This document shows, in pieces, positions 23,919-35,073 of a stretch of DNA of 64,000 bases. Origin of the DNA: Echria macrotheca (lineage: Eukaryota; Ascomycota; Sordariomycetes; Sordariales; Schizotheciaceae); the NCBI GenBank assembly GCA_030411725.1, contig MU839838.1, forward strand, positions 620,001 to 684,000. The letters run 5' to 3'. The position numbers and the translations under genes were made by a program. The notes beneath the pieces were generated by a model, which worked only from the letters and a program-made list of their open reading frames with translations, ran no database searches and was not told where the DNA came from. Each line of letters opens with the position of its first letter. The stretch's first letter is position 1.

Positions 23919-25527
23919 CTTGTCTGATTTGGCTCTTCGTCCTCCTTAGGCCTGGAATGCCTCGCTCAGCTGGTCGCCGCTTTGCGGAAGCCCACACCTA
24001 TCCTTCCTCTCCGCACGAGGGCCGGAGTAAGGGTAGGTAGGGGGCGGCGACTGGAACGTCAGGGCCGCAAGGTTTTGTCGGTTCTACCAGCTGCTCACTG
24101 GAATGAGACTGGCCGCTCCCGCTGTCTCTCTCGCCTCGTTTCTCGGGACTCGGTCGACGTCGATCAGGGCTGAAGAATAAGGAGACGGCTCGGTCGGTTC
24201 GGTCGGTAGGGAGGAATGGATAGAAACCTAGACAACAATGCTTTGTCAAAAAGCGTCGCGCGAGACACCCACTTGGCCGCAGAGAGCTTGTATCTTTGGG
24301 CCTCGGAGCTGGGATGCTGCGAGCAACGACGTGAGCAAACAAAACCAAAACCAACTCTTTTCTGGGGAAAGCTGGGGATGAGAGCCCTTGGCAGCTAGCT
24401 GGATAATCAGAGAGACTGGAATGTGGAATGAGTGAGGAGTGTGTGAGTGCGCGCAGGCGGCGCACACACGGAGAGAAAGTTTGGGGGTTGTCGAGGAATT
24501 CCCGTGAAATGGTGGCTGGGACAATATCTGTAGGCGCGCAGGAGATCAACGAGGTTTGTTTCTGGAGGTTTGAGTGGAACTGGATGCTCGAAGCTGCAAT
24601 GCGCTGGGAAGTCGGGATTGGTGCAATTGGCAGCTGGCTGGGTGCATCGGTCGGAGTCGTTGTCCCAACCACCATTTTTATTTACTTTGGCTCCGTTGTC
24701 TGGACACCAGAGACTGGGGTGCCGTCGCTTGGCAGCAGGTGGCAGGGGTTGGGAGCGCTGCGGTGCGGGGCTGCGGCGGGCCCTGCAAGGGCTCTGCCTT
24801 GTCTCCCCTGTTCTCTGACGCACCCTGGACTTGGGCTGGAAACGAGGCTGGAAATTGCTTGCATCATCCAAACACGCACAATTGAAGCTGAATCCGACAT
24901 GTTGAGTTGCTGGAAATGTATACTACAACAATAACTTGCCTCTTGAGACGATGCGCATCTTCGGTTCAACCATAGAGACAAGCCAGGCTAGATGCATGGC
25001 TGCTACAGAGGTAATTTGGTTGCTTGGCGGCTTGGGTGTCTTGGTCTCGGTCCGGCTCAGTCCTGACTCCATTCCCAACCACTCATTCGACATCGTTGTG
25101 TACCTGGCCATTTAATACGACGGGTTATATGGCCCACATCGCCTTGTTGAGACCAGTCCGCTAGGAAACAACCCGCCATTACCCCCGTCCGCTTTGGCGG
25201 TTATGTCGAATGCAAGACGATCCCTCAGTAGAAGGATATCGTGTTATGGAAACCGAATATCTCTCCGGTGTCGCCGGGTGCGATACCGAGTATGTGAGGT
25301 GCATACATCAGCGAACCTGCCGAATGCACGGCATTGTTGGCTTCCAGAAGGCGGGATTCTCGCGTGATTTGTCAGCAGAAGGTGACACGAGTGGAGGGAA
25401 AGGGCTCGGGGAGCGAGCTGGTTTCACAAGGCAAAGTATATCAAGATGTAAAGGATATCAATACAAAGCAATTCGCACTCCCGGTTTCGAGGCTACATTA
25501 CACCTATAGTCACAACTCTAATTGAAC
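23919..25527. other. Intergenic region upstream of FIG1 and the DsbA-like gene
   Basis: This 1.6-kb divergent space holds several overlapping open frames on both strands (for example 23998-24675 minus and 24428-24934 plus). None shows domains, splice structure or plausible composition. I see nothing else I can name. Confidence 0.5.
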
Positions 25528-26275
25528 ATGACCACTTTTAACATCAAGGTCGTCTCCGACGCCATCTGCCCTTGGGTAAGCACCCACCAAAATGCCTCCT
25601 GTTCCCTTCCGCTAACAATACCACAAGTGCTATCTGGGCAAGGTCCGTCTGGAGAAGGCAATCTCCATTTACCAGAAGACGGTTCCAGGCGGAGACAAAG
25701 ACAGCTTCAAGATATCCTGGCACCCCTTTTATCTTGATCCTGCCCTCCCAAAGACACCTGTGGACAACAAAACCCATCTCGCCAACAAATTCGGCCCGGG
25801 ACGAGCGGCCATGATAATGGCACGCCTGCAATCAATGGGCGCAGCCGAGGGCCTCAACTTCACCATGGAGGGCAAAGTCGGCAACACTCGAGACGCCCAC
25901 CGCCTGGTCCAGCTAGCCAAGACCAAATCCAACGAGCTGGAGAACAAGGTGATCCTGGAGCTTTTCAAGTCCTACTTCGAGCAAGGAGGCGATATCACGT
26001 CTTTGGACATGTTGACTTCTGCCGGCGAGAGGGCTGGTTTGGATAAGTCCGAGGTGAGGAAATGGCTCGAGGACGGCAAAGGAGGCGACGCGGTTGATCG
26101 CGAGGTCGAAGAGGCGTACCGAAAGGGCATCAGCGGTGTTCCAAATTTCACCATCAATGACCGCTATGATCTCTCTGGAGCTCAAGAGCCCGAGACCTTT
26201 GTCGCCGAGTTCCTCCGGGCCAAGCAATCTGCCCTGGGTGTCAGCACTACGTCGTCTGAAGGCATGACCTGCTAG
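25528..26275 (+). CDS. DsbA/FrnE-family thioredoxin-fold oxidoreductase
   Basis: Exons 25528-25575 and 25628-26275 with a 52-nt intron (GTAAGC donor, GCTAAC branch); the product is 231 aa. The fold is a thioredoxin domain with a helical insertion. The active site CPWC is at residues 14-17 and the intron falls exactly between Trp16 and Cys17, so an unspliced reading loses the redox motif. The cis-proline loop is GISGVPNFTIND, and a middle helical region (GRAAMIMARLQSMGAAEGLNF) is typical of the FrnE group. There is no signal peptide, which points to a cytosolic or mitochondrial role rather than secretory disulfide formation. Substrates are unknown. It converges on SPC34 with only 78 bp between stops. 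Confidence 0.88.
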
Positions 26276-26353
26276 CCTAGATAGGAGAACAAACCATGAT
26301 CCTCTGTCACCCGCCGCCCATGTGAACTCATCTCATGTAGTAAGCCTACCATG

Positions 26354-27155
26354 CTAGAGTAGGCCTCCGAGATCATTTTCGATGGCCCGGAGCCTTGCCT
26401 GGAGCTCACGCTTCTTGCGGTCTAGCTCGCGCACTTCTTCCTCTTCCCTCTTCAAATCCTCCTCCGTAAAGGTGTTTACCAGCTCGATCGGTTGATCGCT
26501 GTCGTCCTCCTCGTCTTCATCGTTTACCCGGCGTTCCGAATTCATCTTCTCGAGCGCCTCCTGTTGTTCTGCCACCTTGGCCTCATAGTAAGCGAGCGTG
26601 TTGCTTTGCTGTGCGTATTTCTGGCGCTGCGCTGGTATGCGCTCCAACGCGCCCGGAAGAGGATACACATTGCACAGTTTCTCGGCGCCGTGCAGCAATA
26701 CCTCGATATCAACGTCTCCGCCCCCATGGCCGCCGCGCCGCACGATCTGCGTGTGGAGATCGCCCCCGAGAACTGCCGCGACCGCCGTGTTCCGGCGCGC
26801 TGGGCCACTACGGGTCGAGTTGGGGGGCGGTCCCGTCGTCACCTCGCCAGCCGCTACGTTGAATACTGTTTGACGGCGATTCGAGGGCTTCGGCGGGTCC
26901 GGGTTCTGGCTGGTTGCTGGAGGTGGGGGTGGTGGGACGGAGAAGAGAGCGCGTTCGTGTGCCTCGGTGTCTCGTATCAACGACGTGATATCATGGTTGG
27001 AAAGAAGCGCATTGGTGAAGATCTTGGGGGGCGGGAATCTACCCGAAGCCCATTAGCTTGATTCCGATAGCCTGGCTGCTGGAAACGCACGGGAGGCTGT
27101 CTATACCCTGACAGGATATGGTAATCTGCTCGAGGTGAGCCGACAACAGGGACAT
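26354..27155 (-). CDS. spc34: DASH complex subunit SPC34
   Basis: Subunit of the DASH/Dam1 ring that couples kinetochores to microtubule plus ends. Exon 1 (27155-27091) encodes MSLLSAHLEQITISCQGIDSLP; a 52-nt intron (27090-27039; GTGCGT donor, GCTAAT branch) leads to exon 2 (27038-26354). The product is 249 aa. The junction restores SLPFPPPKIFTNALLSNHDITSLIRDTEAHERALF, the hallmark N-terminal block of fungal Spc34. The middle is Pro-rich and variable. The C-terminal half is predicted coiled coil (AYYEAKVAEQQEALEKMNS, then ELDRKKRELQARLRAIEND), as needed for DASH assembly. A TCGCGT site (minus sense) sits 200 bp upstream. Confidence 0.9.
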
Positions 27156-29386
27156 CTTCCGAGACTCTGTTGCTGTCTAATTATAGCGTTGTCTGACTGA
27201 GTTGTTTCGGGTGCAAAAAATCAAAGCATTATCGGAGCTTTGCTGGACAAAATGCGGCATGGACCGCGGATAACGACACTTTTTGCTGTCCAGGGTCGTG
27301 GTTGTTTTGAAGTTCAACCCACGCTCTCACCGTTTGGCAAATAGATGGACCGCGACGCGACCCCGCGCCCCATTTTCAAGCTGCCCCCACCATCAACCGG
27401 CTCCGGCCCTACACGCTGTGGAACTCCTAGAGGTCTTCATCCGCTTGCAAACACAGAAAACAATCCGAATTCTGTAGCCGCCCATCGGGAGACCGGGTAT
27501 CCAGCAGGAAACGACAGGAAACAAATGCGTCTTTCCGTCACGCCGCGGCCGTAAATCTCTCGGCGGACTCCAAGGGTCAGCGATAACGGATGGAGGGGCA
27601 TCATGGAGGGGTCAACAACAATGTTGGGCTCTCCTGATGCCGTCTAGTGTCTCCTCGAGGCCAATACATGCGAATCGGAAGTGCTACCAGGTCTTCGGAA
27701 GTGATCAGGTCTGCGCTACAGCAAAGCCGGTGGCTCCGGATCAGCTCCGCCGCATTTTTGTTGGACGTCGGAGAGAGTCCGGTCCTCGCAGCGGCCCGCC
27801 CCCTAACCCGGAACCCTGAGGACATTGATCCAACATCATACTCATAGCCGTGATAACTAGCCTAGAGCAAGTCGGCCTAGATTGTAGGTGTACATCGATC
27901 TGGCACCCCCTCGGGTTAATATCACGATTCCTCACATGGAACGAAAGGACGAGCGGATGCCACAGCCCGAATGCGAAATTGTTCACGATAATTTTTTGAG
28001 TGCGCGTTTGCGCAATGCAACCACAGCATCATGCTTGGCTAGCTTTTTTTCTCACCTCCTCCCCACATTTTGCACGCACGCATGGCCGTTCAGTCGGCAT
28101 CCAGGATTCTGTCCCGCTCATTGGGCATCGCTGCCGCTTCCTGGCCTATTTTCGACGTCTCTTTGCAAGATTCCATGCAGCGAGGGCCCAGTTCTGGCCC
28201 CGTTGACGGCCCTGATACGTTGCGCAAAAGCGGAAAGCACCAGCCTTGCGGGCATGGTGAATCTGCGTCTGGACTGCGCGGTTTGCTGGTGGGCACGGGT
28301 GACAACTCACAGCGGCCACACAAGGTTCGGTGCTCGAAGAGTCATCGACGTTGCGGTGCTCGACGCTGACCGCCGGTCCCGGTAAGACGGGGCAGCTTCT
28401 AGCTGTATACCTGTCACAATGTCGCTGGCTCCGCCCGAGCAATTCTTCTGGCCGAGGACAAGGGAGTCTCGAGCATTGCTGCCCAAGCTGCCGCTTCCCC
28501 ACTGCTAGGTAGCTCCGACAGCAAACGACATGGCTCGCCCCCTGGCTCGATTGCGGAAGACGGCCGGTCTTCGCAGATGAGCAGATCTGTAGCCGTGGGC
28601 GGCTCGATGTCGTTGGTGGTCGGCTCCTTCGACCGCCCCGCCGACGCCGCCTCCGTGTACCTAGGAAACAAGCCCTGAAGCACCGACGCACGAGGGAAAT
28701 ACTGGCAAAATCTATAAGATCGGAGTTGTCCAGCCCTGGTGCTACGGTCTGCCGCCGTGAAGACTCGCCAAAGGCTCCTCGAAATCCTGCCGCGCCGTTC
28801 TACCGCTGGCGTCATCGTCATCGTTACGCTTCCGCGAGGCACGAGCTGCCCCTCCATAAAATCTCCTGAACCGCCCCCAAGCTGCCGGCACCCTTCCTAT
28901 CGCCGCTTCGGCAGCACCGCTCGCGCAAGCACTCCCTTGCAGCGCTCTCCAGAGCGCAGGATCACGGCGGCGACCGCAGATCTGGCATCTGCCTCTTATT
29001 ACTGGGCTGGCCGCATCCCACCCCGTTCCCAATTGCTCGATCCTTGCCTGATTGCCCATCCGCGCCTGGGAATCAGCCGGTGCAGCACGGAATCCGCGCC
29101 AGCGTCTTGCACGAGATTATCATGACAACCAACCGAAGCCCCTTATCTTCTCCTGGCTGGAGGTTCATTCTTTGGGTCCTGACCCCTTGAGGCGCGCTGC
29201 TGCTGCTGCCCTCGTTCCTGCGATTCTGCTGCTGCTCGCTTCCATTGTTGCTGCCGCTCCGCCAGCTGCTGCCGCAGTCCCCCGCCAATAATTATTTCTC
29301 TACCCCACACCGGCAGAGAAACCCCCCCGAAGCCGTCAATGCGACGAGCACACGAATTTCGCCCAGCTGCTGCAGATAGCCAGAAC
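27156..29386. other. 2.2-kb region without a recognised gene
   Basis: Open frames on both strands (27888-28385 plus, 28146-28691 minus, 28414-28857 minus, 28739-29125 plus) overlap one another and have no recognisable domain. GCTGCTG-type short repeats occur near 29199-29275. It may hold the SPC34 promoter, the leader of the following gene or a non-coding transcript. Confidence 0.45.
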
Positions 29387-30322
29387 ATGCGGCCCACGAC
29401 ACCAAATCTGAAAATTCCTCGAAGCGTGGGACCTTCGTCCCCGCCACAAACCCCGACGGCCGCATCGCCAGTCTTGGGACCCCAGCACAGTCTCAAGACG
29501 GGGGCCATGGCGCCGCACAACCACGTCTTTCCGATGGCGCCCGGCTTCACCGCCCGGTTCGCCGGTAAAGGGCCGACTTTTGGCCACGCCCGACCGGCTC
29601 GCCCCGACCAGCTCTCGCCAAGGTCGTCCAACACCTCACTGCCGTCGTCGTCCGATGAGGACGAGGCCCGGCCCAGTCCCTCTCGCTCGCTCTCGCCGGA
29701 GCACACTGACCCCGCCGCCCCGGCCCCACCCCCGCCACCACGGAACCGGCCGGAGCGCACGGTGGTCAATTCGGCCCTCATCATCGAAGAGATGAGCGAC
29801 TTCACCGACAGCGACGACGACCGGTTCGGCGTCATCCGCCCCGTCGCCATCGAGGACGCCGAGTCCGACCGGAGCCGGTCACGGAGCCGGTACCCGCCCG
29901 AGATCTACCAACGCATCACGTCGGACCTCGGCAATCTCCATTGCAGCGACTCCGACTATAGCGACCTCTCGGAAGCCGAACATCAGGAGTTCCTGAAGCG
30001 GCAGCGCGAGGCCAAGAGGCGTAAGCGCATGAGCTCGGGCAGCATCGGCAAGCGGACCATTAGCGAGAGCATTGGCAGCGACACGGACCGCGAAGACATG
30101 AACAAGCCCTTCCTTCCGGTTGAAGAGGTCGGCTCCACCGCCCGCCGCCTCCGCCGGAGGATGGGTAACCGACATAGCATGCAGTTCCGTGACCCCCGTC
30201 CCATCCAGGAACTCGACGAGCCCGAGTCTAGCGAGGATGAATATCTCATCAGCGAGGCCCTCGCGCGGGAGCTTCCCTATTACGAGTATTCCGTTATGGA
30301 GATCGACTCCCCATCCCCATGA
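29387..30322 (+). CDS. Uncharacterised acidic, Ser-rich fungal protein
   Basis: I do not recognise a named family. From the ATG at 29387 the product is 311 aa; an upstream in-frame ATG at 29339 would add 16 residues but has a poorer context (T at -3 against A). The protein is Pro/Ser-rich at first (SSPPQTPTAASP), then has acidic Ser clusters (SSSDEDE, SDFTDSDDDRFG, SDSDYSDLSEAEHQEF), a basic patch KRQREAKRRKRM that could be a nuclear localisation signal, and RRLRRRMGNRHSMQFRDP near the C terminus. The evenly conserved-looking Ser-Asp clusters suggest CK2-type phosphorylation. It has no membrane segment or signal peptide. It is probably a real gene, since the frame is long and of consistent composition, but its function is unknown. 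Confidence 0.6.
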   Translation: MRPTTPNLKIPRSVGPSSPPQTPTAASPVLGPQHSLKTGAMAPHNHVFPMAPGFTARFAGKGPTFGHARPARPDQLSPRSSNTSLPSSSDEDEARPSPSRSLSPEHTDPAAPAPPPPPRNRPERTVVNSALIIEEMSDFTDSDDDRFGVIRPVAIEDAESDRSRSRSRYPPEIYQRITSDLGNLHCSDSDYSDLSEAEHQEFLKRQREAKRRKRMSSGSIGKRTISESIGSDTDREDMNKPFLPVEEVGSTARRLRRRMGNRHSMQFRDPRPIQELDEPESSEDEYLISEALARELPYYEYSVMEIDSPSP

Positions 30323-31455
30323 CGAGCGCTTTCTTTCCTTGGCCCAACTTATAACGATGAAGTCAGGGGCATGGCCCAAATCCTGACGCCATTTTTTTCC
30401 TTGTGCTGCTTTATTTCTTAATCACGACGACGACCATGATGATGACGACGACAATGCGTTCGGTGAGAACGGCAATGATTCTGTTGCATAGCTCGCTGCT
30501 GGTGGCATATTTCGGGCATAGTTGACAACGGTTGGCATGGTGCATCTTTGAGCATGCGGAGAGTGGCACCTCTGGAAGCCATTTTCTGTGAGGATAGCCT
30601 CGACCATTTCTTGGCTTATCCGAGGATGATGCTGCTGTCGAGCATTGGAAGCGGGGAAGGAATACGGGTCTGCAGGTTTTCTCATGACGATCTATCCTCG
30701 ACGACCAAGGTTGCAGCACTGTACAGCTTGGGTTTGATGATACCCGATAGACTTGGGGGCATGGGTTCTCGTTTTATTGTCAGCTCGCGTTGGGAAGGTG
30801 CTCGGAGGGGTATTTTCAGGGGATGGCATCTTTTTGGGGAGGCGGATTTGGATGGTGCATAGATTCATAGCGATAGACTTGGTCCTCTCATGAGCATGGC
30901 GCGTTCAGCGGATGTACCCCCTGAGGTGTCCGCAGTTTCGCACGAGTGCCCCGCAAGCCAAATTCAAAGCTTGATTCTTTCGGATTGTGGCATTCGTGAA
31001 TAGGAACGAAGAATATGATGCTGGCGATTTTGGCGTATTGAGTGTAGTTGTCGGGCTGTGAGTGTCAGCGATACAGACGGGAAATCCCGCCACTCGCTTC
31101 AGCCACCAGCCCCCCCCCACCGTTCCAACCAATCCCGTTGTTGTGGAAGGCAACTCCAACGGAAAGTCGTCTGCTCTATCCGGACAACCACTTCATCTCG
31201 CTCCAACACCTTGAGCATCGTTGACCAAGCTCGCGTGGCCGGTCTGCATGCTAGCAGACGGTTTGGCCGAAGAGCTCGAAGAGGGCGCTTGCCAGAGTCC
31301 CGTCTCTGGTTGAGCCAGCCTTCTCTCGGACCGCCACCTTCTCCATCGACCACGACCACGACATTGCCTTCGCCGCCTCGCCGGCCCCCGCCGCTCCTCT
31401 CGCGCCGCGCCGTCTCCCCCGACTCCCCAGCGCGTAGAAACGCCGGTGACACAAG
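30323..31455. other. Intergenic region upstream of TAF12
   Basis: No gene recognised. A GATGATGACGACGAC-like short repeat lies near 30424-30453. The last ~300 bases are pyrimidine-rich and probably TAF12 leader. Confidence 0.45.
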
Positions 31456-33618
31456 ATGAATCCCGCCGCTGGCCAGGCCGGGGCAGGCGCTGGAGTAGGA
31501 CAGGCGGTGGGACAGCATCAGCCTCAGATGTATCGTCCCGAGGCTATGCGCCAGATCCGCTTCCTCACGGAGGACGAACGTGGCAAATATGAAAAGGGTC
31601 TGGCTCTTCTGTGGAAACAACATGATGCACACCCGCCGGGTTCCCCCGAGCATGCCGACGCTAAAAAAAAGATCTTAGACTTTGGTCGGATGCTAGTGAG
31701 TAAGGTGCAGCAGCGGCGTCAGCTCCAGATGCAACAACAGACTCAAGCGCAACAGAATCAACAAGGCCAGGCTCAAAGCCAACCCCGCCAGCAGCAGCAG
31801 CCCCAACAACTGCAGCAGCAGATTGCTCAACCAGCACAACCAAGCCAATCTCTCCAACCGACAGGTGCCCAACCTCCTGCCATGTCCAACCCTTCGGCAG
31901 TGTCCAAAAATATGACCGGCGGACCCCCTCCGACGCCGACGAATGCGGCTCCCGGTGGAAACATGGCGGCCCCCGGAGCTGCCCCCCAACAGGCACAGAA
32001 AATCCCCGCGAACATCCTGGCACACGTCAACGAGATGAACTGGGTCGTCCCGGCCCATGTCAAGCCCGAGGAGAGGGAAAAATTCGTCATCGAAATGAAG
32101 GCGAAATATGCGCGCGCCCTCTACCAGATGGAGCGGTCTCGGTTTGAGATAACCAAGTTGGACCAGACTGTGAAGGATGGGAAAACGCCGATGTCGCGCG
32201 ATGATGAAATGCGCAAAGCGGCCCTTTCCAAGCAATACCAAGAGGCGCAGGGGTTTGTTATGGCCATTAGGAAGCAGCATGCTGCCAACGGCGCCCAGAA
32301 GCCAGCACAAAACGGAGCTGCTGGCCAAGGTGTGGCCGGCCCGGCCGGAAACCAAGGACGAGCTCCGGCGCCGGCTCGCCAGGTTGCTGGACAGACCGGA
32401 GCACCGGCAGCGCCGGTGGGGGGTATCGGGGCGGGCGTGGGGGGAACCATGCAGCATTCGACGGCTGCCGTGAACGCCGCCATGGAGGCGGCGAAGAACC
32501 AACAACAGTTGGCGGCAGGCCGGATGGCCGCCGCCGGATCTTTGCCTGGACAACAAGGCCAACCGGGACACCCGAACCAGGCGGCTGCTGCTGCCGCCGC
32601 ACAGGCACAGCCGGCGCCAGTGACCCAAGCTCCCGCTCCGCAGCCCATGGCAGCGCAGGCGCACACCCAACAGCAGACACAGATTAAAGTCGAGCCCGGC
32701 ACGCAGCAACAACCGATGTCGAACATGCCTGCCCCACTCAATACTGCAATTGCTGCCGGCATGGCGGGGGGTCTCCAAAATACCGGCACGCCAACGCAGG
32801 CCTCAGCGCGTGTTCAAACTCCCCAGTCAGCAACGCCCACCAACAACATCCGCCCTCTTACCCATGCAGCGGCCATTAACCTTGCCGCATCTCAACAACG
32901 TCCCAACTCGATCAGCGCACCGTCAGGCTCTACTCCAGCTTCCGGCCCAGGCGTTATGGGATCGCAGCAACCCGGCCATCCTCATGGCCACCCTGCCACA
33001 CAACCCGCTGGTCAAACAATACAGTCCAAGATGCCGATCCCAAAGACGCTTCCCGAAAAGGCAGCCCAGCTTCCTACCCCGGTCGCGCCTCAGGCTGGTC
33101 CCGGAACCGGCCGCCCAACGTTCAGCGGCGGAAGCGGCATTGCCGGTGGTGTCATGAATCAGCCTGCTCTGGCCAAGACCCCCGCCTATCAGCTCGAGGG
33201 CGAAGGCGAGCGAGTGCTGAATAAGAAGAAACTCGATGAGTTGGTCCGACAGGTGTGCGGCGGCACGGCCGAAGGTCAGGAAGGCAACATGCTGACTCCC
33301 GAGGTGGAGGAGGTAAGACCCATTTCTCCGTTTCTGACAACATGGAGCTAACTCTGTCAGGCTGTTCTCACGCTGGCCGATAACTTTGTCGACGACGTCC
33401 TCCATGCAGCCTGCCGGATCGCCAAGGAGCGCGGGTCTAAAGTCCTCGAGATTCGCGACATCCAGCTTGTGTTGGAGAGAACCTATAATATCCGGATCCC
33501 GGGTTACTCTAGCGACGAGCTACGCACAGTTCGCAAGGTGCAACCCAATGCTCAGTGGATCACCAAGATGAGCGCTGTCCAGGCGGCCAAGGTCATGCCG
33601 GGCAAGGGCGACCTCTGA
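31456..33618 (+). CDS. taf12: TFIID/SAGA subunit TAF12
   Basis: Histone-fold subunit shared by the general factor TFIID and the SAGA coactivator, where it pairs with TAF4 or ADA1. Exons 31456-33312 and 33361-33618 with a 48-nt intron (GTAAGA, GCTAAC); the product is 704 aa. The N-terminal ~80 residues form a charged helical block ([19 protein letters not shown]). A long Gln/Ala/Pro-rich disordered stretch follows, with a conserved-looking [23 protein letters not shown] segment at ~180. The histone fold occupies the last ~110 residues: [15 protein letters not shown], then across the splice [21 protein letters not shown] and [19 protein letters not shown]. The splice site falls within the fold, so exon 1 alone would lack it. 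Animal and yeast homologues have the same C-terminal placement. Confidence 0.93.
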
Positions 33619-35073
33619 GCTTTACTGGTAATGAAGTAACGGATGAAACTGGCAGCGACATCTCCCAGTCAAGCATTTGGCGATTTTTTTTTCGAGAGAG
33701 ACGCAGTTTGGAAGGCGCATCGGGTGGGCTGGGGATGTCAAGGGTAAAAGTGTGGCGTTTGGCGTCAATATGGGATTTCAGTCGTATGAACAGTGGTCTT
33801 GCTGTAATTCCTAGCGTTATTTCGGCGTAGGTATCTTACAATACTGCTACAGAATACATTGTGAATTACCGATATCACGACACGAGGGTATATATGTGTG
33901 GTGTTGAACCGACATCTTGTTCATCTGTCCATGACAATCGTGTGACATTGGCACATGGCTCTCACCGTCCATAGGCATCATAAATAACAGAAACAGAAAC
34001 AGAAACAGACGGTTTGGCGTCGTAAAGCCCTTTTTGCACATTTGCGAAATGGAGATGGCCAAACACGACCGAGAGCACCCGGCAAAGTATCCAGTTCTAG
34101 ATCTAAATGAAGGTAAAAGAGCATGTCATGACGGCAAGTCCACGGGACGCGGGATAACCAAACGGGATGGGAAACCCAGACCAATGTGGTCATGCGCCGG
34201 AGTTGGATGACTGAGGGCCATACTGCGTCCTTCGAAGCGCGCCCGGACATCACCGAACCCATCGAACTGAGCCTGACTCGCAGGGAGACGTTCGTCAAAG
34301 GGTTTGCTATACAAACGGTAGGTATCATTAGGGTGCAAATCAGATGTCCGAGATGATGTATCCATGAGAAAGACGAGAGCGCAGGCAGCATATCGACAAC
34401 GTCACAAAGCCGCCCGACTGTCTCCACAGGGGCCAGCAGATGAGGCTTGGGGAGGTCGCATCCCTGGCGTGGCTAAAGACAGCAACAGAAGGGAATTATC
34501 AGCGTTAGGGCCCTAACAGCCGCGCGCCGCCGTCTGGCTGGCAGCTGAAGCGGGCGCATCTATTTGGCGGGAGCTTGGGTACCTCCGCAGCCGCAGACAG
34601 GACGGCTTGGCGCGTGGAACCAGGTTGCCCGGCACTGTGCGTCTAGGCGCAGCCAAGTACGTAGTGACTTCGGTTGCCTTCCACAGCACTCGTGGCTCCG
34701 TGGCCCGTGTCCGTTTGGCGACTTCCTTCCGCAACCAAGGGTTGAGCTTTTACGAATCTCCTTGCATCACAATCACGCTCATAGCTGCCCATACCCAACG
34801 TGCTACTGCCGCCCTGCCGACCATCGTCGCTGGCACCGGTCATCTTTTATTTTAGCGGAACGGGCCCTGCCTGTCTTTGTCAACAGCCTCCCGCCAGCCT
34901 ATTTCGGACAGCGCCACGGTGCCAACCACGATCGCGCTTCGCGAGTTCCCGCCCAAAGGCTCCGTCGTCCGCGAGGCAATCACGCATCTCGCATCGACGC
35001 CCACAACCACCCCCATCCCCCATCAGCCGTCCCGGGCGGTCTGCATATTTAATTCACAGTCGAAGCCGTCGAG
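33619..35073. other. Intergenic region between TAF12 and RPN3
   Basis: No gene recognised. A short ACAGAA tandem lies at about 33987-34010. The 34,600-35,070 part is probably promoter and leader of RPN3. Confidence 0.45.

Noticed and set aside
31693..32778. 361-codon minus-strand frame
   Set aside because: It lies antisense to TAF12 and mirrors its Gln/Ala/Pro-rich codons (Leu/Arg/Cys-rich nonsense); the + strand has the histone fold.
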